From Bacteroidales bacterium (GTDB taxonomy: Bacteria; Bacteroidota; Bacteroidia; Bacteroidales; UBA932): a stretch of DNA of 64,000 nucleotides. Below, piece by piece: positions 9,611 to 19,391 of this stretch. The DNA is taken from assembly GCA_017961175.1 (NCBI GenBank), contig JAGCXV010000035.1, positions 119,423-183,422 of the forward strand. Direction: 5' to 3'. The first letter of the stretch is position 1. Each line of letters begins with the position of its first letter. The notes under the pieces were generated by a model. It was not told the DNA's origin and ran no database searches. It was given only the letters and a program-made list of their open reading frames with translations. Both the position numbers and the translations under genes were made by a program.

Positions 9611-9696
9611 CACTCCAGAAAAGGCAAGTGAGACAGGGGACCAGACGGTTCCCTTCTTTGTTGCCTGGAAATGAGAAAATTATAAAATACACAAAT

Positions 9697-10950
9697 ATGG
9701 AAGGATTAAATTTAGCCCAGTTCTTTGCCGAGTTCAAAGAGGGCAAAGGAATCGACAGGGCAACACTGATGAGCGTTTTGGAAGACATCTTCCGCACCCA
9801 GTTGGCCAAGACTTACGGAACGGCTGACAATTTCGACATCATCATCAACATCGACAAGGGAGACCTCCAGATCTGGCGCAACCGCACCATCGTTGAGGAG
9901 GTTGAGGATCCGATGCTGGAAATCTCCAAGGCTGAGGTTGACGCAAAGGAGCCGGACAACGACTTTGAAATCGGTGAGGATTACACGGAGGAAATTCCTC
10001 TGGCATCCTTTGGAAGAAGGGCAGTCCTGAATCTCCGCCAGAACCTTTCCGGCAGAATCATGGACATAGACAAGGCCAACCTGTTCAACTACTACAAAGA
10101 CAAGATCGGAGAAGTTGTTGTCGGTGAGGTATACCAGGTATGGAAGAAGGAAGTACTGGTGCGCGATGATGCTGACAACGAGCTGGTTCTGCCTAAGAGC
10201 GAGCAGATTCCGTCCGATTTCTTCCGCAAGGGAGATTCCGTGAAGGCTGTCGTTGCCAAGGTAGAGATGAAGAACAATAATCCTAGCATCATCCTTTCCA
10301 GAACCGCAAGCGTGTTCCTGGAGAGACTGTTCGAGCAGGAGGTTCCTGAGATCTTCGACGGACTGATCACCATCAAGAAGATTGTCCGCATTCCTGGCGA
10401 CAGGGCAAAGGTTGCCGTGGAGTCCTATGACGACCGCATCGATCCTGTAGGAGCATGCGTGGGAGTAAAGGGAAGCCGTATCCACGGTATCGTGCGTGAA
10501 CTCCGCAACGAGAGCATCGACGTAATCAGCTGGACCACAAACACCCAGCTCCTTATCCAGAGAGCCCTCTCCCCTGCAAAGATCTCCACAATCAAGATCA
10601 ACGAGGAGGAAAACAAGGCTCTCATCACAATGGATTCTTCCCAGGTTTCTCTTGCAGTGGGCAAGAACGGAAGCAACATCCGCCTGGCAGAGCTTATGAT
10701 CGGTATGGACATCGAGATATTCAGGGATGTCCAGGGTGCCGACGATGATGACGTTCTCCTGAGCTCATTCAACGACGAGATCGACCAGTGGGTTATCGAC
10801 GCTCTCCGCAAGGTTGGCTTCGACACCGCAAAGGACGTTCTCCGCATGAGCAACGAGGACATTATGGACAGGGCAGACCTCGACCTCGAGACCGTGGAGG
10901 AAGTTAAGAAGATACTCCAGGCCGAGTTTGAAGACCCTATGGAAGAATAA
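9697..10950 (+). CDS. nusA: transcription termination/antitermination factor NusA
   Basis: Binds RNA polymerase and RNA to modulate pausing, termination and antitermination. The 417-residue protein has the N-terminal polymerase-binding domain, an S1 domain (about 130-200, from GEVVVGEVYQVWKKEVLV), two KH domains (GVKGSRIHGIVRELRNE and VGKNGSNIRLAELM) and an acidic C-terminal helix-hairpin-helix region. The frame is open back to 9547, but the first 50 codons cover the predicted promoter and leader, and MEGLNLAQFF at 9697 is the family N terminus. infB follows after 27 bases. The usual upstream partner rimP is absent; lpxD lies there, divergent. Confidence 0.94.
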   Translation: MEGLNLAQFFAEFKEGKGIDRATLMSVLEDIFRTQLAKTYGTADNFDIIINIDKGDLQIWRNRTIVEEVEDPMLEISKAEVDAKEPDNDFEIGEDYTEEIPLASFGRRAVLNLRQNLSGRIMDIDKANLFNYYKDKIGEVVVGEVYQVWKKEVLVRDDADNELVLPKSEQIPSDFFRKGDSVKAVVAKVEMKNNNPSIILSRTASVFLERLFEQEVPEIFDGLITIKKIVRIPGDRAKVAVESYDDRIDPVGACVGVKGSRIHGIVRELRNESIDVISWTTNTQLLIQRALSPAKISTIKINEEENKALITMDSSQVSLAVGKNGSNIRLAELMIGMDIEIFRDVQGADDDDVLLSSFNDEIDQWVIDALRKVGFDTAKDVLRMSNEDIMDRADLDLETVEEVKKILQAEFEDPMEE

Positions 10951-10977
10951 TTTTAAAAGTAAAAAAAGGAGAAGCAA

Positions 10978-13674
10978 ATGGCAGGAATGAGAATAAGTAA
11001 AGTCCTCAAAGACTTCAACATAGGAATGAGCACCCTCATCAATTTCCTTGAAAAGAAGGGAAAGACGGTGGAGGCCAATCCTAATGCGAAGCTCGACGAG
11101 GAGACCCTCGCCCTGGTGCAGAAAGAATTCCTTCCGCAGCAGCAGGTGAAGGAAGACGCAAAGAAAATAGCCGGGTCGCTGAGGATATCTGAAAGCGACA
11201 AGAAAACTTACCAGCTGGAAAAGGAAGAAAAGCCGAAAGACAACTTCATAGAAACTGCCGTAGAAACTCCTAAGGCACCTACAGTCGTTGGCAAGATAGA
11301 CCTTGACAAGATTTCAGGCAAGAAGGAAAAGGCAGAGCCTAAGAAGGAAGAGGCTCCTAAACCTGCTGCAGAGGAAAAGGCTCCTGAGAAGAAGAAGGAA
11401 GAGAAGGCTCCTAAGGCTGCTGCCAAGAAGAAAGAGGAAGTCAAGAAAGAAGAGAAGCCGGTCGTTGAGACAAAAGAGGAGAAGCCTGCCCCGCAGCCTG
11501 AGCCTGAGAAGAAAGAGGAGACTGCAAGCAACTTCATCGAGACCAAGGTCGAGCAGCTCCAGGGTCCTAAGGATACCGGTCAGAGGATAGACCTTTCCAA
11601 GTTCGAGACTCCTAAGAAAAAGAGCGCCGGAAAGAGAGAAAGGATCAAGAAGAACACCAAGGAGAAGGTTGATATCAGCAAGGAGAGCAACCAGAACCGA
11701 GAGGCCGCAAAGAAGGCAAAGGACAAGAAGGGCAAGAAGGGATTCAAACCAATCCGCAACGAGGTTGACGAGGACGAGGTACAGAAGCAGATCAAGGAGA
11801 CCTACCAGAGGATGGTTGAAGGCAAGGGAAAGACCAAGGGATCCAAGTACAGAAGGGAAAAGAGAGAAATCGCCGAGGAAAAGAGAGAGGAAGAGATCCA
11901 GCGCAGAGGTCTGGAGAGCAATATCCTCAAGGTCACCGAGTTTGTTACGGTCAACGATCTGGCCGTGATGATAGACCAGCCTGTAACCAAGGTTATCAGC
12001 GCCTGCATGAACCTCGGCCTTATGGTTTCCATAAACCAGAGGCTGGATGCCGACGCGCTTACCCTTGTCGCCGAGGATTTCGGTTACAAGATCGAGTTCG
12101 TTTCCGCAGAAATCCAGGAGGCCATCAAGGAGGAAACCGAGGAGGACAAGCCTGAGGATATGGAGCCGAGAGCCCCTATCGTTACCGTGATGGGTCACGT
12201 AGACCACGGTAAGACTTCCCTGCTGGACTACATCCGCCAGTCCAATGTGATTGCCGGTGAGGCCGGAGGTATTACCCAGCACATCGGAGCCTACAACGTC
12301 AAACTTCCTAACGGAAGGAGAATCACCTTCCTGGATACCCCTGGTCACGAGGCGTTTACCGCAATGCGTGCCCGTGGTGCCAAGATGACTGACCTTGCAA
12401 TTATCATCGTTGCCGCAGACGACGCCGTGATGCCTCAGACAATCGAGGCTATCAACCACGCCCAGGCTGCCGGCGTTCCGATGATTTTCGCCATCAACAA
12501 GATTGACAAGCCTGGCGCAATGCCTGACAAGATCCGCGAGCAGCTCTCCCAGATGAACATCCTCGTTGAGGACTGGGGCGGAAAGTACCAGTGCCAGGAA
12601 ATATCCGCAAAGAAGGGTATCGGAGTCGCCGACCTTCTGGACAAGGTTCTGCTCGAGGCCGATATGCTCGACCTTAAGGCAAATCCTAACAAGAAGGCTG
12701 TCGGAACCGTTATCGAGTCCTCTCTGGATAAGGGTAGAGGCTATCTGGCAACCCTTCTGGTTCAGGGCGGAACTCTCCACACCGGAGACATCATGCTTTC
12801 CGGAATGTACACCGGTAAGGTTAAGGCAATGTTCAACGAAAGAGGCCAGAAGATCAAGGAGGCAGGCCCTTCAGTTCCTGTTTCAGTTCTCGGTCTTAAC
12901 GGAGCCCCTCAGGCAGGCGATACATTCAACATCTTCGATAACGAAAGGGATGCAAGGGAGATTGCCAACAAGCGTGAGCAGCTTCTCCGTATCCAGGGCC
13001 TCAGGACCCAGAAGCACATCACCCTGGAAGAACTCGGAAGAAGAATCGCCATCGGCAACTTCAAGGAACTCAACATCATTGTCAAGGGTGACGTGGACGG
13101 TTCTATCGAGGCTCTCAGCGATTCCCTGATCAAACTCTCTACCGAGGAAGTAAGGGTGAACGTCATCCACAAGGCCGTTGGAGAAATCTCCGAGAGCGAC
13201 GTTCTGCTCGCAGAGGCTTCCGAGGCCATCATCATCGGCTTCCAGGTTCGTCCTTCAATGAACGCCAGGAAGATGGCAGAGAAGGAAGAGATCGAAATCC
13301 GCCTCTACTCAGTCATCTACGATGCGATCAACGAGGTCAAGAGCGGTATCGAGGGTATGCTTGCACCTGTAGAGAAAGAGGTTGTTACCTCAACCCTGGA
13401 AGTAAGGCAGACATTCAAGATTTCCAAGGTCGGAACTATTGCCGGCTGTATGGTCAAGGAAGGCAAGATTACCAGAACCTCCAAGATTCGTGTCATCCGC
13501 GACGGTATCGTTATCAAGGAAGGCGTTCTGGCATCTCTGAAACGAGGCAAGGACGACGTGAAGGAAGTTGCCGCCGGTTACGACTGCGGTGTCGGCGTGG
13601 AGAACTTCAACGATATCAAGGAAGGCGACGTTATCGAGGCCTACAAGATCGAGGAGATCAAACGTACCCTCTAA
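10978..13674 (+). CDS. infB: translation initiation factor IF-2
   Basis: GTPase that places initiator tRNA on the 30S subunit. The 898-residue protein starts with an IF2 N-terminal helical module. A long Lys/Glu/Ala/Pro low-complexity linker follows (about 90-290). The G domain has GHVDHGKTS (about 405-413), DTPGHE and NKID. The beta-barrel domains II-IV come last. Length and linker are normal for Bacteroidota. It is preceded by a GGAG-containing ribosome-binding site and coupled to nusA. It converges with the phosphodiester glycosidase gene; no strong terminator is visible in the 52-base gap. Confidence 0.96.
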   Translation: MAGMRISKVLKDFNIGMSTLINFLEKKGKTVEANPNAKLDEETLALVQKEFLPQQQVKEDAKKIAGSLRISESDKKTYQLEKEEKPKDNFIETAVETPKAPTVVGKIDLDKISGKKEKAEPKKEEAPKPAAEEKAPEKKKEEKAPKAAAKKKEEVKKEEKPVVETKEEKPAPQPEPEKKEETASNFIETKVEQLQGPKDTGQRIDLSKFETPKKKSAGKRERIKKNTKEKVDISKESNQNREAAKKAKDKKGKKGFKPIRNEVDEDEVQKQIKETYQRMVEGKGKTKGSKYRREKREIAEEKREEEIQRRGLESNILKVTEFVTVNDLAVMIDQPVTKVISACMNLGLMVSINQRLDADALTLVAEDFGYKIEFVSAEIQEAIKEETEEDKPEDMEPRAPIVTVMGHVDHGKTSLLDYIRQSNVIAGEAGGITQHIGAYNVKLPNGRRITFLDTPGHEAFTAMRARGAKMTDLAIIIVAADDAVMPQTIEAINHAQAAGVPMIFAINKIDKPGAMPDKIREQLSQMNILVEDWGGKYQCQEISAKKGIGVADLLDKVLLEADMLDLKANPNKKAVGTVIESSLDKGRGYLATLLVQGGTLHTGDIMLSGMYTGKVKAMFNERGQKIKEAGPSVPVSVLGLNGAPQAGDTFNIFDNERDAREIANKREQLLRIQGLRTQKHITLEELGRRIAIGNFKELNIIVKGDVDGSIEALSDSLIKLSTEEVRVNVIHKAVGEISESDVLLAEASEAIIIGFQVRPSMNARKMAEKEEIEIRLYSVIYDAINEVKSGIEGMLAPVEKEVVTSTLEVRQTFKISKVGTIAGCMVKEGKITRTSKIRVIRDGIVIKEGVLASLKRGKDDVKEVAAGYDCGVGVENFNDIKEGDVIEAYKIEEIKRTL

Positions 13675-13726
13675 ACCCCAGCCTCTTAAGAGAGCGGCCA
13701 AAAGCCCATTAGACTGCAGGCGAAAA

Positions 13727-14638
13727 TTACTTCCGGATGACGATGATGGAGTTGGCAACGCGGCGTTCTCCTTTATTGTCGAACTTGCCGTTGTCTGAAG
13801 GGTGGTTGATGATTCCGTCCTTTGCGGTCCACAGGGTGGAAGAGCCTCCGCCGTCCAGATTTACTGCCGACTTGCAGCCTTTGCCGTCTCCCATAATGCT
13901 CAGATAGCGCTGGATCTCATCCAAGGTCATGCCGGCAGCGTTGCCCTTGCTTCGGCCGTCAATTACCATCAGGCAGACCTTTCCGTCTTTCTCGAAAATG
14001 ACGCTGCGTGGATGGCGCTTGTCCGAAAATCCTTTGTTCTCAAGTATCTCCACCGCATATCCGTCATGTACCAGAAGGGTCATGGTTGCCATTACAGATG
14101 TATTCTTATCCGGATTGGCAAGGAATCTCTTTTCTTTGTCCTGATTCCAAGGTTCCACGCTCAGCCTGCCGTTCCTGATAACCACGGCGCCGTTGGCCCT
14201 GAGCTTCATGTTGCTGCCCTTCGTAGTATCGGCAACCTGACCGTCTATCTGAAGATAGCACACGCTGCCGCCCTGCTTCATGTTGTAGAACGTTCCGTTG
14301 ATGGCAGCCACGGCTCCTGCTTCGGAAGCAGCTTCGGAAGTCTTCTTCAAACTCTTGTGGTCCAAAACATTGAAACGGAATTTCCGGGGATCTGCTTCAA
14401 TGATGGAAATATCCTGAGGAGATCCGAAAAGGTCGCTGTAATGATAAGTGACTAATGTCAGGCCCGGGGCAACGAAGGCTGAACCTGTCTTAACCTCATA
14501 CCCGGCACGGTCATGGTTTCCGATAGCATAGGCACTATACCTGTTTGTGACCTTGTCTGTCTTTGTGGCGGCACCGCATCCTGCAAGCAGCAGAACGCAG
14601 AGTCCCAGGCTGAGGATATTTGTCAAAACTTTCTTCAT
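13727..14638 (-). CDS. phosphodiester glycosidase family (NAGPA-like) lipoprotein
   Basis: A 303-residue exported lipoprotein (lipobox LLLAGC, Cys21). It belongs to the NAGPA-like family (human N-acetylglucosamine-1-phosphodiester alpha-N-acetylglucosaminidase). Visible motifs are GAVAAINGTFYNM, PRSVIFEKDGKVCLMVIDGR and the signature NLDGGGSSTLW near the C terminus, which includes conserved acidic and Gly residues. It probably cleaves a sugar-phosphodiester bond in envelope glycans; the substrate is unknown. It is 24 bases downstream of the DoxX-like gene on the same strand. Confidence 0.85.
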   Translation of the reverse strand: MKKVLTNILSLGLCVLLLAGCGAATKTDKVTNRYSAYAIGNHDRAGYEVKTGSAFVAPGLTLVTYHYSDLFGSPQDISIIEADPRKFRFNVLDHKSLKKTSEAASEAGAVAAINGTFYNMKQGGSVCYLQIDGQVADTTKGSNMKLRANGAVVIRNGRLSVEPWNQDKEKRFLANPDKNTSVMATMTLLVHDGYAVEILENKGFSDKRHPRSVIFEKDGKVCLMVIDGRSKGNAAGMTLDEIQRYLSIMGDGKGCKSAVNLDGGGSSTLWTAKDGIINHPSDNGKFDNKGERRVANSIIVIRK

Positions 14639-14662
14639 AAGATCAATACAATACTGAATAAA

Positions 14663-16033
14663 TCATTCTCCGGCATCTTCAATCACTTCCACGGTATGCT
14701 TGACCGTCTTGTAGAGGACCTTTGATATGAACCTGACAATCAGCACCATTCCCACGATAATTGCAAGAGAGACTATCAGGAAGAGCCTCGAGCGTTCTTC
14801 GGTGCCGGCCATAAGTGCGGTGGGATTCTTTGAAACAGCATCTGCTATCCGCTTGTTGCTGTACTTGGCGGCACTCCATTTCTTGACTATGAGGCCTTGG
14901 TGTACATATGTTGCGCCGCCGTTGGAGCGGTTGAAAGTGATCACGGTCTTGAAATCTCCGTAAACGATCCTGAAAGGCAGGTTTCTTTCTCCGTATGAAG
15001 AGGAGAAAACATCTGAGATATCTTCCTTTTCAATCGCGTCGGAGATTGGCTTCAGGCTTGCGGCTGTTTCTTCGGGAGTCATGGCACTCAGCACATAAAC
15101 CTTTGCTCCCAGGCTAGCAGAAGAAAAAGCGTCCAGCAGACTGGTCGAACCCGGGGAGTTGAGGGAATCGCCGAGATTCTTCAGCTTGCCCAGATCATCG
15201 CTCGTGATTCCTTCTGCATCGTAGAAAGAAATGAATACAAGCGGCCCCCCGGTTTTCAGAACGGGCTCGGTAACATCCTCGCCGGAAGCGTCTTTCAGCA
15301 CAAATGGTATCTTGTGGGCTATCCTCTCGCTGCCCTCGATTACAGTAGAGATGGTCTCGACATATTTCCACGATGAATCCGGAAGATTGTTCAGGCTGAA
15401 CTTTTTGGTGACCCCGTCCTTGGAGTACAGTATCTCTGTCTTGTATTTGACCATAGCGGTGGAATCGCCCTTGAACAAGTCTCTTCCCGGCTTGAAGTCA
15501 GACAGGTCTGCCGGAGGGAGATTGTGCATAGAATACAGGCTGACTCCAACAATGAACACAGAATAGCCGAACATGAACGCCCATTCCCAGAAGCTGCCGG
15601 CTATCGGCCTTGCCCTATGACGCTGGGAATAAAGGAAAGCGGTCAGCACCACCAGTACAATATTCTTGTAGAAAGACGGCCACGGGTCCAGATGGATCAC
15701 ATCTCCGAAGCATCCGCAGTCGGATACCTTGCCAGTATAAGCGGAAAAGAAAGTTACTCCGGCAAAGAAGATGCACATCAGAAGAGCCAGACCGGAAAAG
15801 AACCTGAACTTTATGACCTTGAGTATGCAGACTCCCGTCAGGAACTCTGCTACGCAAAGCGCTATTCCCAGCCACAGTGCCCAATGACCCGGATCCATCC
15901 CCAGGAAGGCGTGGAAATATTCCTTCACCTTCAGCGATGTGCCTACCGGATCCACTCCCTTCAGAAAACCTGAAGCGATAAACACTATTCCCACCAGATA
16001 ACGGGCCGCTTTTCTCAACAGCTTCCAGATCAT
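14663..16033 (-). CDS. DoxX/MauE-like membrane protein (BT_3928 family)
   Basis: A 456-residue integral membrane protein. The N-terminal half has a DoxX/MauE-type four-helix bundle, beginning RYLVGIVFIASGFLKGVDPVGTS with the phylum-typical GFLKGVDP. A large extracytoplasmic domain follows (about 150-400) and one C-terminal helix near residues 415-440. The frame is open upstream to 16117, overlapping tmk, but the ATG at 16031-16033 just after the tmk stop gives the expected N terminus. MauE-type bundles often serve thiol or quinone redox chemistry; no specific role is assigned here. Confidence 0.8.
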   Translation of the reverse strand: MIWKLLRKAARYLVGIVFIASGFLKGVDPVGTSLKVKEYFHAFLGMDPGHWALWLGIALCVAEFLTGVCILKVIKFRFFSGLALLMCIFFAGVTFFSAYTGKVSDCGCFGDVIHLDPWPSFYKNIVLVVLTAFLYSQRHRARPIAGSFWEWAFMFGYSVFIVGVSLYSMHNLPPADLSDFKPGRDLFKGDSTAMVKYKTEILYSKDGVTKKFSLNNLPDSSWKYVETISTVIEGSERIAHKIPFVLKDASGEDVTEPVLKTGGPLVFISFYDAEGITSDDLGKLKNLGDSLNSPGSTSLLDAFSSASLGAKVYVLSAMTPEETAASLKPISDAIEKEDISDVFSSSYGERNLPFRIVYGDFKTVITFNRSNGGATYVHQGLIVKKWSAAKYSNKRIADAVSKNPTALMAGTEERSRLFLIVSLAIIVGMVLIVRFISKVLYKTVKHTVEVIEDAGE

Positions 16034-16037
16034 ACAA

Positions 16038-16712
16038 TTACAAAGGAAGTTTCTCTTTAATACGCTCAAATATCTCGTCCGGAGGAAGCATCGAGCCGTC
16101 CTCCGCCATACATTCAACTTTCTGGAAATCGGAGTCTCTCTCGCATTCTTCCAGATACATCTTCCTTACGCCTTCCTGGAAGCTGATCCTCTCCTCGTGG
16201 ATGTCCCTCTGCCCGTTCAGATAGTCCCGGTCACTGTCCTCGCTGCGGGAAGAAGCCAGTCTTGAAGCAATGAAGTCCAGCGGCACGTTCAGGTAAATGT
16301 TCACGTCGGGCCGTGGAATCTTGTAGAAGTCATACTCCAGGGAGAATATCCAGCTGCGGAGTTTCTCCCGCTCTTCCTTGTCTGTAATCTTGGAGCACTG
16401 GTATGCTATGTTGGAATACACATACCTGTCCAGAAGGACGGTCTTTCCTGCCTTCAGCGCCTTCCTCAGACCTGTGGCAGCGTCCTGCCTGTCAAGCGCA
16501 TAGAGCAGCGCCACCAGTTTCGGGTGAACCTGGTTCAGGTCTCCGAAACCTCCCCGGAGGAACTCCCCTATCAGATCTCCGTAAACGGGAGCCTCGTACC
16601 TCGGGAAATGGAGGTATTCCAGATCATATCCTTTTTCAACGATGTATTCCTTGAGCATTTTGACCTGGGTGCTCTTTCCGGCACCGTCCAGTCCTTCTAT
16701 AACTATCAGCAT
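16038..16712 (-). CDS. tmk: thymidylate kinase
   Basis: Phosphorylates dTMP to dTDP for DNA synthesis. The 224-residue protein has the P-loop GLDGAGKST at 7-15, HFPRY near 36-40, and the conserved DRYVYSNIAYQ. An Arg- and acidic-rich lid region lies around SRSEDSDRDYLNGQ. It is four bases upstream of the DoxX-like gene, so the two are probably co-transcribed, and divergent from folP. Confidence 0.94.
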   Translation of the reverse strand: MLIVIEGLDGAGKSTQVKMLKEYIVEKGYDLEYLHFPRYEAPVYGDLIGEFLRGGFGDLNQVHPKLVALLYALDRQDAATGLRKALKAGKTVLLDRYVYSNIAYQCSKITDKEEREKLRSWIFSLEYDFYKIPRPDVNIYLNVPLDFIASRLASSRSEDSDRDYLNGQRDIHEERISFQEGVRKMYLEECERDSDFQKVECMAEDGSMLPPDEIFERIKEKLPL

Positions 16713-16744
16713 AACTCTACAAATTTACGAATCTGTTTTCAATA

Positions 16745-16775
16745 TTGCATTCCTTTCCCCCATAGATTATCTTTG
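16745..16775 (+). promoter_or_regulatory. Bacteroidota-type promoter for folP-purB
   Basis: TTG at 16745-16747, a 20-base spacer and TATCTTTG at 16768-16775, a full match to TAnnTTTG. The folP ATG at 16797 is 22 bases further on, giving a short leader. It lies in the 84-base divergent spacer with tmk. Confidence 0.66.
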
Positions 16776-16796
16776 TGGTTGCAGTAAGAACAGCCT

Positions 16797-17651
16797 ATGG
16801 CAAGAATTAATCGCGATACTGAACCCATCCGCGTGATGGGAATAATTAACATCAACAACGAGTCTTTCTACGGGAAGAGCCGCAGGATTACCGTTGAGGA
16901 TGTGGAAAAAGCCTATCTGCAAATGATTGAAGACGGGGCGGATATCATAGATATCGGAGCCTGCTCCACCCGCCCGGGCAGCACTCCTGTTACATTTGAG
17001 CAGGAATGGGAATATCTGGAAAAGCCGCTGGAAAGGCTGGCGGAAGTTGCCTCGGAAAGATTCTGCGAGGGCAAAACAGTTCCTGAAATCTCCATTGATA
17101 CCTTCAGAAGCGAGATCGTAAGGAGAGCCTGCGACATCTTCGGGCCAATAACCGTCAACGACATTTCCGCCGGGGAAGATGATCCGGAAATGCTTGAGAC
17201 CGTGGCGGATTATGGGCTTCCGTTCATCGCGATGCACAAGCGGGGAACACCGGATACGATGCAATCCCTGACGGATTATCCCAAAGGAGTCGTCGCTGAG
17301 GTAAAGCGTTATTTTGAGGCATTCGCTGAAAAAGCGGAAAAGTTTGGGATAGAAGACTGGATTCTGGATCCCGGATTCGGCTTTGCCAAGACCATAGAGC
17401 AGAACTACGAGATGCTGGAAGGCCTGGACCAGTTCCAAAGTCTGGGCAAGCCGGTTCTTGCCGGTCTATCCAGAAAGTCTATGATCTACAAGCTGCTTGG
17501 TATTACGCCGGAAGAGAGTCTGCCGGGAACCTGCATACTGAACTTCAAGGCATTGCAGAAAGGAGCAACCATCCTCCGCGTCCACGATGTGAAAGAAGCC
17601 GTCCAGACGGTTAAACTCTTTGAAAAAACATTAAATTTGTGCGATAAATAA
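16797..17651 (+). CDS. folP: dihydropteroate synthase
   Basis: Condenses p-aminobenzoate with the pterin pyrophosphate to make dihydropteroate in folate synthesis. The 284-residue TIM-barrel protein shows the family motifs MGIININNESFYGKSR, then DIIDIGACSTRPGS, NDISAGEDD, MHKRGTPDTMQ, WILDPGFGFAK and LSRKSM, which carry the phosphate- and pterin-binding residues. The first motif differs slightly from the usual GILNVTPDSF (NNES in place of TPDS), within the range seen in Bacteroidota. purB follows after 8 bases. Confidence 0.93.
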   Translation: MARINRDTEPIRVMGIININNESFYGKSRRITVEDVEKAYLQMIEDGADIIDIGACSTRPGSTPVTFEQEWEYLEKPLERLAEVASERFCEGKTVPEISIDTFRSEIVRRACDIFGPITVNDISAGEDDPEMLETVADYGLPFIAMHKRGTPDTMQSLTDYPKGVVAEVKRYFEAFAEKAEKFGIEDWILDPGFGFAKTIEQNYEMLEGLDQFQSLGKPVLAGLSRKSMIYKLLGITPEESLPGTCILNFKALQKGATILRVHDVKEAVQTVKLFEKTLNLCDK

Positions 17652-17659
17652 TCTATTCT

Positions 17660-19009
17660 ATGGATAAAGCGTTTCAGGCACTTACGGCAGTTTCTCCAAT
17701 CGACGGCAGATATCGTGAGAAAGTAGAAATCCTCAGCGATTATTTCTCCGAGTATGCTCTCATCAGATATCGTGTCAGAGTTGAAATAGAGTATTTCATA
17801 GCCCTTTGCAACATACCGCTTCCTCAGCTGAAAGGATTCCCTAAAGGCAAGTTCGCGTCGCTGAGAAAAATCTACAAGGATTTGACTGTAGAGCAGGCGC
17901 AGAAGGTGAAGGATATCGAGAAGATCACCAACCACGACGTGAAGGCCGTGGAATACTTCATCAAGGAGGAATTCAAGAGGCTGAAGATCGAGAAGTTTTC
18001 AGAATTCGTCCACTTTGGCCTTACCAGCCAGGACATCAACAACACCGCCACCCCTCTGAGCCTGAAAGAGGGCATCGCCGAGGCCTATCTGCCTCAGCTT
18101 CTGGAAGTAAAGAAGATTCTGGAAGGCTTTGCGAAGGAGTGGAAGGACGTTCCGATGCTGGCCCATACCCACGGGCAGCCGGCTTCCCCTACCCGTCTGG
18201 GCAAGGAGATAAAGGTGTTCGTGGAAAGGCTTGACAAGCAGCTCAAGCTTCTGAAGACCGTGCCTTACTGCTCCAAGTTCGGAGGCGCAACGGGAGGCAT
18301 GAACGCCCACAAGGTGGCCTATCCGGATATCGACTGGAACAAGTTTGCCGCAACATTCCAGAAAGAGGCTTTCGGCCTGGTGCGCTCCTATCCTACAACC
18401 CAGATCGAGCATTATGACAACCTTGCCGCCCTGTTCGACAATCTCAAGAGAATCAACACAATACTTATAGACCTCTGCCGCGATGTATGGACTTACATCT
18501 CGATGGAATACTTCAAACAGAAGATCAAGGCCGGTGAAGTGGGTTCCTCAGCGATGCCGCACAAGGTTAACCCTATCGACTTCGAGAACGCCGAGGGCAA
18601 CTTCGGAGTGGCAAACGCAATATTCGAGCATCTGAGCTCCAAGCTCCCGATTTCCAGAATGCAGAGAGACCTGACGGATTCCACCGTACTGAGGAATGTG
18701 GGAGTGCCAATCGCCCATTCCATCATAGCCCTCAAATCGCTGAAGAAAGGCCTTGGCAAACTGATCCTCAACCGCGAGAAACTGAATTCAGACCTGGAAG
18801 ACAACTGGGCTGTGGTGGCAGAGGCTCTCCAGACGATTCTCCGCAGGGAAGGCTATCCTCACCCGTACGAAACTCTTAAGGAGCTGACCAGAGTCAACAC
18901 CAAGGTCACAAGGGAAAGCATCGCGGAGTTTGTAAAGGGCTTGAAAATAAAGGAAAGCGTGAAGAAAGAGATGCTTTCAGTCACGCCTCAGAACTATACG
19001 GGAATTTAG
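17660..19009 (+). CDS. purB: adenylosuccinate lyase
   Basis: Catalyses two fumarate-releasing steps in purine synthesis (SAICAR to AICAR, adenylosuccinate to AMP). The 449-residue protein has the fumarase/aspartase superfamily signature SSAMPHKVNPIDFENAEGN, with the flexible catalytic-Ser loop. FGLTSQDINNT and AHTHGQPASPTRLGKE supply the catalytic His and substrate contacts. The N-terminal form (LTAVSPIDGRYREKV) resembles the E. coli PurB subtype. Co-transcribed with folP; its end overlaps the convergent divIC-like gene by 4 bases. Confidence 0.95.
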   Translation: MDKAFQALTAVSPIDGRYREKVEILSDYFSEYALIRYRVRVEIEYFIALCNIPLPQLKGFPKGKFASLRKIYKDLTVEQAQKVKDIEKITNHDVKAVEYFIKEEFKRLKIEKFSEFVHFGLTSQDINNTATPLSLKEGIAEAYLPQLLEVKKILEGFAKEWKDVPMLAHTHGQPASPTRLGKEIKVFVERLDKQLKLLKTVPYCSKFGGATGGMNAHKVAYPDIDWNKFAATFQKEAFGLVRSYPTTQIEHYDNLAALFDNLKRINTILIDLCRDVWTYISMEYFKQKIKAGEVGSSAMPHKVNPIDFENAEGNFGVANAIFEHLSSKLPISRMQRDLTDSTVLRNVGVPIAHSIIALKSLKKGLGKLILNREKLNSDLEDNWAVVAEALQTILRREGYPHPYETLKELTRVNTKVTRESIAEFVKGLKIKESVKKEMLSVTPQNYTGI

Positions 19010-19335
19010 TCCTCGGATTCGTCAATAACATAGATATCCTCTCCCGCCTCGTGGAAAAGGAACTGCTCCCGGGCAAACTTTTCCAGGGAGTCCTTGTTGG
19101 AGGTTAGCTCGTTGAGCTTCTCGTCCGCCTGGCGTATGGCTTCCTGATAATAAACCTTCTGGCGGTTCTGCCATGCAAGCTGCTTGAGGTCGCGGTACCA
19201 GGATATGAGGTTGTTGGTGTCGAAGAAGAATATCCATATCAGGAACGCAGCCGTGACTATGAAGTACTTGTTCTTCAATACCTTGAACACCTGCCTGAAT
19301 CCGGGCTTTTCACTTAGTCTGCCAAAGAAACTCAC
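19006..19335 (-). CDS. septum formation initiator family protein (DivIC/FtsB-like)
   Basis: A 109-residue bitopic membrane protein: cytoplasmic N terminus, one transmembrane helix (about 25-42), then a periplasmic coiled coil (about 45-90) rich in Gln, Lys and Glu, and an acidic tail. This is the plan of FtsB/DivIC, which joins FtsL and FtsQ in the divisome. REQFLFHEAGEDIYVI resembles the conserved segment after the coiled coil (typically REKYHM, GE and V/I). Identification is by architecture plus this segment. Confidence 0.82.
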   Translation of the reverse strand: MSFFGRLSEKPGFRQVFKVLKNKYFIVTAAFLIWIFFFDTNNLISWYRDLKQLAWQNRQKVYYQEAIRQADEKLNELTSNKDSLEKFAREQFLFHEAGEDIYVIDESED

Positions 19336-19391
19336 TGCCGTATTTTTTATTATTTTTGCACCTCGAAAACTTTACAAATTTATAAAATAAA

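Noticed and set aside
11314-12780. Long open frame (about 488 codons) on the minus strand
   Set aside because: Opposite infB. The Leu-rich translation mirrors the Lys/Glu-rich linker and G domain; no start signal or domain.
13675-13726. Terminator between infB and the convergent gene
   Set aside because: I found no stem longer than a few pairs followed by a T run on either strand.
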